Below are positions 42,534 to 52,100 of a stretch of DNA of 64,000 bases, in pieces. Each line of letters begins with the position of its first letter. The stretch's first letter is position 1. The notes under the pieces are model-generated. The model was not told the DNA's origin. It saw only the letters and a program-made list of their open reading frames with translations, and ran no database searches. A program made the translations under genes and the position numbers. Source of the stretch: Turnera subulata (lineage: Eukaryota; Streptophyta; Magnoliopsida; Malpighiales; Passifloraceae); assembly GCA_028386065.3 (NCBI GenBank), contig JAKUCV010002298.1, forward strand, positions 89,484 to 153,483, in the 5' to 3' direction.

Positions 42534-42911
42534 ATTGAAGAGTTTGTGTTCTTTAAAACTGTGAAAATGAATAGTCATGGAATAAGAGGAGAAATACATA
42601 GGCAGTGAAACTAGATAAGAGAGATAATTATGCAGCCAATTTAATTGCTTCTTTGTCTCGGTGCATGCGTGCATGCATGTATCTTGGGTGTTTAATATGC
42701 CACTTTTCCCCAGATAAATTGTTGCAACTGGACTGAGTATTATGGGATTTCAGTATGGAATTTATAATTTTGAAGAAACGGAAAGACGCGTCATATAGCT
42801 AGTCCTCCAAGAACTTGCCAATGAATATGTTTAAAAATGGGACAGACGACGCATCATGAATTGATTAGCATAATTATCTTTGTACAGTGTGTGGTGATCA
42901 ATATTAAACTC
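42534..42911. other. Leader/spacer of the minus-strand F-box relics
   Basis: AT-rich, with an alternating purine-pyrimidine stretch GTGCATGCGTGCATGCATGT at 42660-42679. No gene. Confidence 0.4.
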
Positions 42912-43185
42912 TTAGTTAAACAACCCAATGCCAAGAGCAAACAAACATCTGCTGCATCCGGTAATGGAGAATAGGACAAGAACATTTATTAGTCTTAATT
43001 TTGAGTGCGTAAAGAGATTCCATTTGTCATCATCTCCCATCCTCCAAGCACTACTATATGATTCAAAACTACTATCATCCGGACTTCTGTACATTCACAG
43101 AGTTTTCTGAGGCAATTTCAAATCTTTTCCGGAAGCTCTGTTGGGAGATCAGACCAGCTGCGACGCCGTGAAATTGAATCCATTG
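42912..43185 (-). pseudogene. Decayed F-box/DUF295 relic
   Basis: From about 43185 the minus strand reads SISRRRSWSDLPTELPEKI, a stop, NCLRK, clearly an F-box start. At 43094-42912 it reads SSAWRMGDDDKWNLFT, matching the AMWRMGDDRW segment of the 5' pseudogene. The roughly 130 residues between are missing, so this is a deletion relic next to the pseudogene at 41999. Confidence 0.6.
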
Positions 43186-43446
43186 AAAATCTTTATATGA
43201 TTCAAAACAAGAAACCAAAAAAGTCAAGGAATAAGAGGAGTGCGGGATAGTAGAGGGGAAGAAAATATAAAGACATGCATGATAGGGGAGTGGACGTTTT
43301 CAAATGGGTAATAGAGAGGGACAAATTGCACGACCAAGATTGATTCAAGTAGTTGCATAGGAATTGAGCGAGAGTTATGAGATTTGGCTTTGGAGATTGC
43401 ATGCGAAGTTTCTAAAACCTTTTTCACGGTATAAGCTTTTAGCTGA
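43186..43446. other. Spacer, no gene seen
   Basis: Upstream side of the minus-strand F-box relic, ending at the target site of the Pack-MULE. Confidence 0.4.
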
Positions 43447-43455
43447 CATTTTTTT

Positions 43456-45638
43456 GGGTTTTTGGTACGGATGGTACCCATATTTTAGTGTTTGAGACAA
43501 TCGTGTACCTAAAACTTTTGCCGAGACAATTATGTACCTGGAGTTGTTGCGGGCAGGTCAGTCAGGGGTCTCGGGCGGGGCATGTGCTTACGTGGATGCT
43601 GCCCCAAAATTGGGCAGCTGCCCATTGCTCAAACGACGCCGTATCACCGCAATACGACGTCGTTTTCTCGTCCACATGGCAAGCGTGGGTCCAAACCCAC
43701 TATTCCAGCGGCTACCAACCCAGTTCTCACCCGATTGAAGAGGTTCAACCAAAGAATTAATTGACCTGAAACACAACCAAAATAACCCACGTCTCAAAAA
43801 TACCCCTCCATTTAAAATTCCCAAATAAAAACCACAATCCTTAACAATTACAACTTTCTTTTCTCCATCATTTTTCCTTTTTTTTTTTTGAGCTTCTTCA
43901 TTGTTCTCCATATACTGCGCCTCTCTCCTCCTCTCTTCAAAATCCAATTTTTTTAACTTCTTCATCGTTCTTCATCTACTGCGCCTTTCTTCTTCCCTCT
44001 TCAAAACCCTTTTTTTTTTGAACTTCTTCATCATTCTTCAAATTCAACGTTTCTGTGAGGGCCGACAACCCTAGAGCCAAGATCGGGATCTACTACGGTT
44101 CCAGGAGCTCCGCGGAGGTGTTCTATGGGGAGGTCCAGTTCGGGTCGGGCTCGCTACAGGTGCTGTACTAAAGGCCGAAGAATGTGACGGTGCTGTCGCC
44201 GGTGTTGAAGGGGAAGGGGAATGAGTTGACCATGGGGTTGCAGAGGGCTCGGGTACGGGGAGGTCTGATTTGTTTTCTTCTCATTGATGGCGAGCATGAT
44301 GTTGGCGAATGAGGAGGAGGAGGCAGAGGACAGGGCGGCTGACATGGTGGCGATTAGAGGTGATGGTGGTTGGTTTCTGGTGGACGATTTAAGGATAGAG
44401 TTTAGTAGTTCATTGGTTTTGATGATCGATGGATTTTTGTTTTTCTCAATTGTATTTTTGTTTGGCTTTGTTAATAATCCTGCATTCATCCCTGGGTAAC
44501 ACGTTTTCTCGGTAATCTTGTTTTGTTTTGGGTTTTTACTTGCATAAATAGCAATTGCTAATACTAATCAATGTGCAGATGTTGAGATTGCAGTGAGGTT
44601 ATGGTTATGGGGCATCTGAACTGCACAAATTTGCTCTCTTATTATCCCCCTGCAACTGCACAAATCTGGTCTCTTATTATCCCCTGCACAAATTCCAGCA
44701 AACTACTTTGAAGATACTTATGCCTAAATTACTTGGTGCAGCCCTACCTGACCATATAGATCCCTGAAACTTCATTTATTGAAGCTAATTTTTAGTCATC
44801 AGATGTAGCCTTGTGCAGAAAATACAAGAAATGCTGACAGCAATATTTATTAATGTAGCCTCAATGTAGCCTTGCTGCCTTGCTTAATTAATGTTTTTTT
44901 TCTTATTTTTTTATATTTCATTTTCCTCATTTTTTCCCAGCCAAGGGACCTATAAGAAATGCGAATATTAGGAGAAGTTCGTAATAAATGTAATATTTTT
45001 TCCCTGTTCCTATTGCAATTTTTGATTTGTGCCTAAATAATAATTTGAACAAATGTTATTAGGTTTGTTCATGGTAATTTAGGGTTCAAGGGACAATAAG
45101 AAAAAAAGCTCAGGGCACATTTCAATTCAACGGTTGAAACCTTGTTCATTTCCTTTTTTTTTTTTTTGAAAAAATAAAATAAGAGAAAATTTTATCAAAC
45201 ACATAAATAGACCAAAGTTCTCATGTGATTTGTTTCTTTTTCCTCCAATCATTTAAATATTTTTTTTCTTGTTTTAAATGTAATAATGTTGAAACTTTAT
45301 ATTTTCCTTTTTTTATATTTTATTTTATTTTTTAAATGAAACGGTTTTTGGGTTGGGTTGAACCTCTATCGGGTAGAACTGGGCAGGAAACGGGGTTAAT
45401 GATTGGGACAATAGTAAGGCCCATGTTTTGCCATGTGGACATGAAACGACGTTGTATTGTTTTGAGTAACGAGCAGGTGCCTAATTTTGGGGTAGCATCC
45501 ACGTCAGCACATGTCCTGCCCGAGACCCCTGACTGACCTGCCCGCAACAACTCCAGGTACATAATTGTCTCGGCAAAAGTTTTAGGTACACGATTGTCTC
45601 AAACACTAAAATATGGGTACCATCCATACCAAAAACCC
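43456..45638. mobile_element. Pack-MULE with ~300-bp terminal inverted repeats
   Basis: Terminal repeats at about 43456-43750 and 45340-45638 start GGGTTTTTGGTACGGATGG and are inverted copies (GTGTTTGAGACAATCGTG, GCAGGTCAGTCAGGGGTCTC). A perfect 9-bp target duplication CATTTTTTT lies at 43447-43455 and 45639-45647. The interior has no transposase but carries a GC-rich exon-like piece of a LEA_2/NHL gene at 44043-44258 and a second coding-looking stretch at about 44285-44450. The right end is 247 bp upstream of the F-box ATG at 45885. Confidence 0.88.
44043..44258 (+). pseudogene. Captured LEA_2/NDR1-HIN1-like (NHL) gene fragment
   Basis: The plus strand reads FNVSVRADNPRAKIGIYYGS, AEVFYGEVQFGSGSLQVLY, a TAA stop, then KNVTVLSPVLKGKGNELTMG. 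The N-x-K-I-G-I-Y-Y signature and the VTVLxxxLKG block are characteristic of the LEA_2 domain of NHL membrane proteins. The piece is GC-rich against an AT-rich setting and lacks the transmembrane N-terminus and the C-terminal strands. The in-frame stop and absence of a start mean it is not functional as such. Confidence 0.75.
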
Positions 45639-45753
45639 CATTTTTTTGGTTGTACCGTGTGTAATTCTAAGGGGGGAAAAAAATGGTGTGAATTTGGGAT
45701 TTCCCGAGTAGCTAACCCATAATCTCTCCACCGACTTAGATCTCTGTAAACCC

Positions 45754-45884
45754 TATACATATATATAAAAAAAAAAAAAACTCGTGTTCTCTTTTGACGC
45801 ACTATAATTAAACAAAACCTAGAAACCTACAGCCCACACCGTACATCTAGAAAGTAGAAACCCTAGAAAGTAGAATCCTCCCTC
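45754..45884 (+). promoter_or_regulatory. Core promoter and leader of F-box gene 1
   Basis: A TATA-like TATACATATATATAAAA at 45754-45770 lies about 115 bases before the ATG. The leader holds AACCTAGAAACC and GAAACCCTAGAAAG, the second being a telo-box-like motif common in plant 5' leaders. The same leader is conserved before the genes at 48386 and 52101. Confidence 0.6.
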
Positions 45885-46988
45885 ATGGCTCCATTCTCAA
45901 AGAGCCACTGCTGGACCGATCTTCCAAACGATCTCTTGGAGAAGATCGGGAGTTGTTGCCTTCGGAATAGCTACGTCGATATTCTCCGTTTCAGGGCGGT
46001 TTGCAGCTCATGGCGGTCTTCCATTCCCCTCCCTCCCGTAGTTCCATCCCTCGTGACCCTCCCTCCACTTGTTCCTGATCATAATAACAAGTCCCACCAC
46101 TTTTTGCTCAAGAAGTTGACTGTTTTTTCCGTCCAACCTGCTGATGACCTCTCCGGCGCCAGTACGCCCTTGCTCCTGAGAACCCTACCCTCCAAATCCA
46201 AATCCGACGATGATAATGTGACCCCCTTGGAAGCAATGAACTTTCCAGAACTGGGAACTAGATGTTTGTTGGACTCGCGAAATTTTAGAGTGAAGGAGAT
46301 TTGGTTTGATACTTACCTCGAGGTAGTTGATGGTAGCTCTGGCACTAATCATATTCAAACAAGTCCCGCTGCCGTTTGTTGGGGTGATGATTTTGATGGT
46401 TTTACGGTGATGGTGGCGACACCCAGTCCGGAGCTGGCGATGTGGAGGAAGAGAGATGACAGATGGACACTTATCAGATTAGAAGATCATTTTTTTGTGA
46501 ATGATTATTTTAAGATTGAGTTTGTCAGTGTTGTATGCCTCAATGATAAATTTTATGCTTTGGAACGGTTCGGGAGGGTTTTAGCCATTGATGCAACCAA
46601 ACCAGATAGCGTGAAGGAGATTAGCCGAGATCCGACAACGTTTCTGGAGGATTATTGTGAGCGTGACTTTGTTCTGGTGAAATCTTTGGGGCATTTATTT
46701 TTGGTGTTTGAAGATCGTGAATGGTGTTACGGGCGCGTTCTTATGCTCGATGAAGTCAAGGGCAAGTGGGTTAAGCTACCACGAGATGATGACGATGGAT
46801 TGTGGGAACGATTGCTCTTTGTTTCGTTAAAATCCTCGTTTTCCATTGTGGCTAAAGATTTCCCAGAGTACAAGGACAATTGGGTTGTCTACTCTTGTAA
46901 TCATCCGTTTGGGTATTCGGATCTGTCAAATTGGGTCCGCAAATACCTTGCTCAGGGGGAGGAGGAGTACGAGGAGGAGGAGGAGTAG
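45885..46988 (+). CDS. F-box/DUF295 protein (SKIP23-like), intact gene 1
   Basis: By family knowledge this is a substrate adaptor that binds SKP1 through its F-box in an SCF ubiquitin ligase; the target is unknown. The F-box is at about residues 7-48 (CWTDLPNDLLEKIG, ILRFRAVCSSWRSSIPLPP). The middle has KLTVFSVQPADDLSG and FRVKEIWFDTYLEVVDG, then ELAMWRKRDDRWTLI. The DUF295/beta-propeller-type C-terminal part has VLVKSLGHLFLVFEDREW, DEVKGKWVKLP and SSFSIVAKDFPEYKDNWVVY. It ends in an acidic tail (EEEYEEEEE) not shared by gene 2. 367 residues, one exon, typical length. The start is fixed by conservation of MAPxSK in all three copies. Confidence 0.92.
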   Translation: MAPFSKSHCWTDLPNDLLEKIGSCCLRNSYVDILRFRAVCSSWRSSIPLPPVVPSLVTLPPLVPDHNNKSHHFLLKKLTVFSVQPADDLSGASTPLLLRTLPSKSKSDDDNVTPLEAMNFPELGTRCLLDSRNFRVKEIWFDTYLEVVDGSSGTNHIQTSPAAVCWGDDFDGFTVMVATPSPELAMWRKRDDRWTLIRLEDHFFVNDYFKIEFVSVVCLNDKFYALERFGRVLAIDATKPDSVKEISRDPTTFLEDYCERDFVLVKSLGHLFLVFEDREWCYGRVLMLDEVKGKWVKLPRDDDDGLWERLLFVSLKSSFSIVAKDFPEYKDNWVVYSCNHPFGYSDLSNWVRKYLAQGEEEYEEEEE

Positions 46989-48280
46989 TAGAAGAAATCC
47001 TGCTCACTAAAGATTGCAGACAATTAATATTTATTAGTGCATTACTATGTTCTTTTCCTATTTGTTGTAGCTGCCAGTTAAGACATATCTTATGTTAGTC
47101 CATGAAAAGGTAATGGCTACTTTGATAACATGGTACTTTGATAATCGTCCGTTTCCTTACTACTGGTGTTCGGAACTGCCAAATTGGGTCCAATGCGTAG
47201 TAGGAGGAGAAGAAATCCTGTTCACTAAGTTCCAAAATTGTAGCAATATTGGAATTTAGGGAACAGGTTAGCGCATTACTATGTTCTTTTCCTGTTTGTT
47301 GTAGCTGTTATTTGGACATCACTAGTATAAAATGAACACATTTTTTGGGCAATTTTTTACTGGATCTGACCCATAATTAAGGCATCCTGGCTCTGGAATT
47401 ATTGGCTTTGGGGGGCTGGAGGATAATGTGTGTGAGATGAGCGGGCGGGGAGTGTGGGGAAGTAAGGATGGGAAAAAATTTCCCCGGCGGTAGGAAATAG
47501 GACAGGGATGGGTTTTCAGTGTCAATTATGTCTCAATCTGTGCCATAATTGAGTCATCTTTACTCAAAGAGTTGGCTGTTTAATTATTTCGTCCATCCTA
47601 CGTTAGTCCAAGAAAGAATCTCCGGGACTAGAATTAAGGCCCAAGTAATTTGGTGATTTAGTTGCCTACAACCGATGTATAATTGTAATCGTTCTGGCTC
47701 CGGAATTGTTTGGCTTTTGGATATACAGTTATTGATCATGCATCGCCAGCAGCAATGTCTTGAAGTCTTTGTTTAGTAGCTGTGTGATCTCCAAGGGAAA
47801 CAAATTCAAGGCATGCAAACAGATTAAAAGGAAAGTGTTGTTTGCTACCAATAGATTAACCAAGAAAAAATAGAAACTGATTGTTATTCTAAACCAACAG
47901 GAAAAGCCTTTTATTATTAAAAAAGAAAAACAGGAAAAGCCATTGAAATTGACCATACTAACGCAGCTCTTGGCTTCTTCAACCAGCAAGAAGTTCAACT
48001 AAGTGGAAGGATCTTATCAGTCCATGACTGAGAAATCTTGGATTGAACTGCCGAATCGGAAAAATGGAGTTCGAACTATTGTGCTGCATCACACCACAGC
48101 GACCAACAAAAAATGTGGTTGCATATTCCAGTAGCATGACCACTCCATCCTGTAATTCACAACAAAAGGGCCAAGGTGTACGTAAATAGATTGTTTCACA
48201 AACATATATCCACCAAAATTCATGGGAAAAGAACAACAACAAAAAAAGTACCGAGTACCTGACCCATAATTCCGGCCCAA
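46989..48280. other. Spacer between the two intact F-box genes
   Basis: The 3' flank (TTTATTAGTGCATTACTATG, TTCTTTTCCTATTTG) is shared with the flank of gene 2 at 49530, and a C-terminal F-box scrap lies at 47100-47240. From about 47720 to 48280 I see no gene. Confidence 0.5.
47100..47240 (+). pseudogene. F-box/DUF295 C-terminal scrap
   Basis: WYFDNRPFPYYWCSELPNWVQ, followed by GGEEILFTK, parallels the C-terminal VVYSCNHPF and LSNWVRK of gene 1. The same 3' flank motif (GCGCATTACTATGTTC) follows it, as it follows gene 1 itself at 47038. It is a partial tandem copy of the 3' end. Confidence 0.6.
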
Positions 48281-48385
48281 TATATAATAAGTGTTCTCTT
48301 TTCGACGCACTACAAAATAAACTAACCCTAGAAACCTACAGGCTACCGCCAACGCCGAATACCCTAGAAAGTAGAAACCTCCTTC
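48281..48385 (+). promoter_or_regulatory. Core promoter and leader of F-box gene 2
   Basis: A TATA-like TATATAATAA at 48281-48290 lies about 100 bases before the ATG. GTGTTCTCTTTT, CGACGCACTA and AACCCTAGAAACCTACAGG repeat the leader of gene 1. Confidence 0.6.
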
Positions 48386-49489
48386 ATGGCTCCAATCTCA
48401 AAGAACCACTGCTGGACCAATCTTCCAAACGATCTCTTGGAGAAGATCGGGTGTTGCCTCCAGGACAGCTACGTCGATATTCTCCGTTTCAGGGCGGTTT
48501 GCAGCTCTTGGCGATCTTCCACTCCCCTCCCTCCCGTAGTTCCATCCCTCGTGACCCTCCCTCCACTTGTTCCTGATCATAATAACAAGTCCCACCACTG
48601 TTTACTCAAGAAGTTGACTGTTTTCTCTGTCCAACCTACTGATGACCTCTCCGGCTCCACTACGCCCTTGCTCCTGAGAACCCTACCCTCCAAATCCAAA
48701 TCCGACGAGGATCATGTGACCCCCTTGGAAGCACTGAACTATCCAGAACTGGGAACTAGATGTTTGTTGGACTCGCGGGATTTTAGAGTGAAGGAGATTT
48801 GGTTTGGTAATTACCTCGAGGTAGTTGATGGTAGCTCTGGCACCGATCATATTCAAACAAGACCCGCTGCCGTTGGTTGGGGTGATGATTTTGATGGTTT
48901 TACGTTGATGGTGGCGACATCCAGTACGGAGCTGGCGATGTGGAGGCAGAGAGATGACAGATGGACATTTATCAGATTAGATGATAGCTTTCTGAATGAT
49001 TATTATAAGTATGGGTTTGCCTGTGTTGTATACTTCAATGAGAAATTTTATGCTATGGCTTGGGGAAGAAGGGTTTTAGCCATTGATGCAACAGAACCAG
49101 ATAGAGTGAAGGAGATTACCCGAGATCCGACAACGATTTCGGAGGATTATTTGGATTGTAAATTTGTTCTGGTGAAATCTTTGGGGCATTTATTTTTGGT
49201 GTTTGAAGAATGTGAATGGAGTTGGGTGAGCGTCCTTATGCTGGATGAAGTCAAGGGCGAATGGGTTATGCCACCACGAGATGTTGAAGATGGATTGAGG
49301 GAGCGATTTCTCTTTGTTTCGTTAAAATCCTCGTTTTCCATTGTGGCTAAAGATTTCCCAGAGTACAAGGACACCTGGGTTGTCTACCCTCGTAATCATC
49401 CCGAAAGGCCTTCGGATCCCCTAAATTGGGTCCACAAATACCTTGCTCAGAACGATCGAGGAGGGGTAGGAGGAGGAGGAGCACGATAG
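48386..49489 (+). CDS. F-box/DUF295 protein (SKIP23-like), intact gene 2
   Basis: A tandem paralogue of gene 1 with the same architecture: F-box CWTNLPNDLLEKIG and ILRFRAVCSSWRSSTPLPP, KLTVFSVQPTDDLSG, ELAMWRQRDDRWTFI, then VLVKSLGHLFLVFEECEW and SSFSIVAKDFPEYKDTWVVY. 367 residues with no stop or frameshift. Differences are spread through the middle, and the C-terminal tail is Gly-rich (GGVGGGGAR) where gene 1 has an acidic tail. The copy includes leader and 3' flank, so it arose by segmental tandem duplication rather than retroposition. Role inferred from the family only. Confidence 0.92.
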   Translation: MAPISKNHCWTNLPNDLLEKIGCCLQDSYVDILRFRAVCSSWRSSTPLPPVVPSLVTLPPLVPDHNNKSHHCLLKKLTVFSVQPTDDLSGSTTPLLLRTLPSKSKSDEDHVTPLEALNYPELGTRCLLDSRDFRVKEIWFGNYLEVVDGSSGTDHIQTRPAAVGWGDDFDGFTLMVATSSTELAMWRQRDDRWTFIRLDDSFLNDYYKYGFACVVYFNEKFYAMAWGRRVLAIDATEPDRVKEITRDPTTISEDYLDCKFVLVKSLGHLFLVFEECEWSWVSVLMLDEVKGEWVMPPRDVEDGLRERFLFVSLKSSFSIVAKDFPEYKDTWVVYPRNHPERPSDPLNWVHKYLAQNDRGGVGGGGAR

Positions 49490-50239
49490 TAGGTGTAGAA
49501 GAAATCCTGCTCACTAAATTCCAAAATTGCAGCAATATTTATTAGTGCATTACTATGTTCTTTTCCTATTTGTAGTATATGCTATTTGGACATCACTAGT
49601 ATAAAAGGAACACATTTTTTGGCCAATTTTTTACTGCATCTGTTCCATAGTTAAGGCATCCTGGCTCTGGAATTCTTGGCTTTGGGGGACTGGAGGATAA
49701 ATACTTAAAAATAAATAATATGTGTGTGAGATGAGCTAGCGGGGAGTGTGGGGAGTAAGGATGGGAACAAATTCCCCCCGCGGTAGGAAATAGGACGACA
49801 GGGATGGGTTTTCAGTGTCAATTCAGTCTCAAACTGTGCCATAATTGAGATATTTTTACTCAAACAGTTGGCTGTTTAATTATTCCGTCCATCCTATGTT
49901 AGTCCAAGCAAAGGGGAAGCTTTTTGTTGGCTGTTATATTCTTCGATTTTGCTTATAGCGAAAGAATTTCCGGGACTAGAATTAAGGCCAAAGTAATTTG
50001 ACGATTTAGTTGCCTACAACCGACAAATAATTGTAATCGTCCTGGCTCCGGAATTACCTGAAGCAACCACAGCTGCCTACGTACGTGCACCAATAAATGG
50101 CCAGTCAAAATCCTCAACCTCATTGACCCTGAATTGCAATAAGTCTACCACTTTGGGCAAAAGCTGAACAGGACGAGGGGCTAAGTAGACCGAGTATGCC
50201 TATTGAAAAATACTATATATGAGAAATTAAGAATTCTGC
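49490..50239. other. 3' flank of F-box gene 2, no further gene
   Basis: It parallels the 3' flank of gene 1 (ACATCACTAGTATAAAA, GGCATCCTGGCTCTGGAATT, GATGGGTTTTCAGTGTCAATT), interrupted by small indels, to about 50060. The rest is unassigned. Confidence 0.5.
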
Positions 50240-50249
50240 ACTTCCCAAA

Positions 50250-51390
50250 TTTTTTTTTTTTTTTTTTGAGAATCAAATCAAATCTCATTTCTTAAAACTT
50301 GGTTAGGGGACCCCTAACAATTGAGTACAAGAATAACTAGGAAAAACTGGGAGCACAAAGATGTGCAAGAAAACAATAACAACATTACATGAAGAACTAA
50401 GAAAACTTTGATGTGGCAGATAAGAACCTAATCCCCCAATATACACAAAGCTGCTGCATTTCAGCAGAGAGTTTACGAGTTTTCAGAGTTGTTAAACTAC
50501 AAAAGCGCAGCTTTAAGTCCGAACAGACGTCAGCAGCAACTGCCTCAGGTGATCTGGAGCAATGAGTATGGAATCTTGCATTCCTTTCTCGCCATATATG
50601 ATAGATAGTAGCGCACCATGCAAGCCGCAAAATCATGGCTTTGATAGATTTCTTCTGCAGAAATTGTTTTGCCCAGCAGAATTCCCCATCCCAAGAACTG
50701 ACTAGTCTGAATTCATTGCATAAAGCAAGAACTCTGGACGAAGCTACTGCAGAGAAATAGCATTCAAAAAATAGATGATCTCGGGTTTCAACTGCCTGAG
50801 AGCATAATAAGCAACTAGCATCAGTAAGTACCCCCCATTTTTGTAGCCTTTTCCTTGTAGATAGTCTATCTAAGATGGCAAGCCAAGCAAGGAAACTGTG
50901 CTTAGGTATAAACCCAGGAGACCACAGCAATTTGTACCATTCAACTCGAGGCTTTGAGCATCTTACAAACTGCCATGCACTTTTGACAGTAAAGTTACCA
51001 GAAGGGGTTAAGTTCCAAAGAATTTGGTCCGGATTAGAAGTGGGAACAATAGAGTTGATGGCAACATGTTGGATGTCAACAAATCTGGGTAGACGGCTAA
51101 CAGGCCAGTTCCAAGAATGCCCTGAAAGTAACAGACTTACTTTAGCATTAATCGGAATTTTTGTGCTGGGGATTTGTGCGACAGGGATCAAGGAGACGAG
51201 AGGCCCTTGCGGATGCCAGTTGTCCCACCAGACAAAAGTCTGTTCGCCATTTCCTATAGAATGCACAATTGCAGCAGAGAATTTAGGTCTTAGTTTAAGG
51301 ATCTTACGGATACTCCAGAAACAACTAGATGGAATAGGTAGGCTCCATAAGCTCCTGCCTTTAAGGAATAGGTACCTAGATGGAATAGGT
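50250..51390 (-). mobile_element. 5'-truncated LINE (group of the 10250 element), minus strand
   Basis: A T-run follows the target site at 50250, then GAGAATCAAATCAAATCTCATTT, the same 3' end type as the 10250 element. The minus strand (51390 to 50397) is one open frame covering the zf-RVT region: LWSPGFIPKHSFLAWLAILDRL, CLLCSQAVETRDHLFFEC, IYHIWRERNARF. The target duplication ACTTCCCAAA is at 50240-50249 and 51391-51400. The rest of ORF2 is absent. The unbroken frame suggests a fairly recent insertion. Confidence 0.88.
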
Positions 51391-51400
51391 ACTTCCCAAA

Positions 51401-51710
51401 ATTTTGCTTCACTAGCGAATGCATTCATGACTGCTTTTCATACAAATTGTAAACAAATTGAAGCCCAACTAAATGTGAAGGTCACCGAGGCAAAAGCAAT
51501 GGTTTATGGACTGCAGCTTGCAGCTTCACTGGGATTCATGGATATAGACGGATTGTTTGGCCGTCATCAATGAGATTAAATCGCCAACATCATCCAATGG
51601 CTCTGGATCATCCTTTCTCAACTTTCTACCATCAGGGAAGCTTAGATCAATCTCCTTAACGTCGCACGTGAAGTTGCACAACTAGCTCGTCAATGTACGT
51701 AGCGTAGAGG
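51401..51710 (+). pseudogene. RNase H (RVT_3-type) fragment
   Basis: KVTEAKAMVYGLQLAASLGF, then in a shifted frame CLAVINEIKSP and NVAREVAQLARQC, match the EAxALxxGLxLAxxLGF, VVxxIxS and VxREANxxAHxLA blocks of plant RNase H-like domains. The pieces need at least two frame changes. It may be the tail of an RNase-H-bearing LINE or of a host RNase H-like gene. The LINE at 50250 interrupts its 5' side. Confidence 0.5.
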
Positions 51711-52100
51711 TCATTGCTCTTCGTAATTTTCCTCTCTCATATATGTAACTGCTATCGCAAACAAACAATGACTTTTTATTTTTTGGTTTTTGGTTTTACC
51801 GTGTGCAATCTGACATGCCTACGTGCGCTCGTACGCTTGCTTGCGGATTGGCTAGTTTTACTGAAGTTAGGTGTCTGGAGCTTCTCAAAAAATAATAAAA
51901 AACAATACCGTGTTGATTTGGGATATTAAAATTCCTATATAAAACAAGATCACAATTTTTCCCAGTACCCATAATTCTCGCAAGTATTTATCTCTGTAAA
52001 CGCTAGAAAGCAACTATTTTTCTCTTTATAATCAAACGAACCCTAGAAACCTATAGGCTACAGCCAACACCGTATACCCTAGAAACTAGGAACCTGCATC
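51711..52100 (+). promoter_or_regulatory. Upstream region and leader of F-box pseudogene 3
   Basis: A CTATATAAAA box at 51935-51944, and the shared leader AACCCTAGAAACCTATAGG and ACCCTAGAAACTAGG before the ATG at 52101, show that the gene's promoter was duplicated with it. No other gene is seen here. Confidence 0.5.

Noticed and set aside
42533..42674. Upstream Met at 42674 as the start of the minus-strand F-box gene
   Set aside because: The conserved family start is the MNSTSLMRCWSDLP methionine; upstream residues match nothing.
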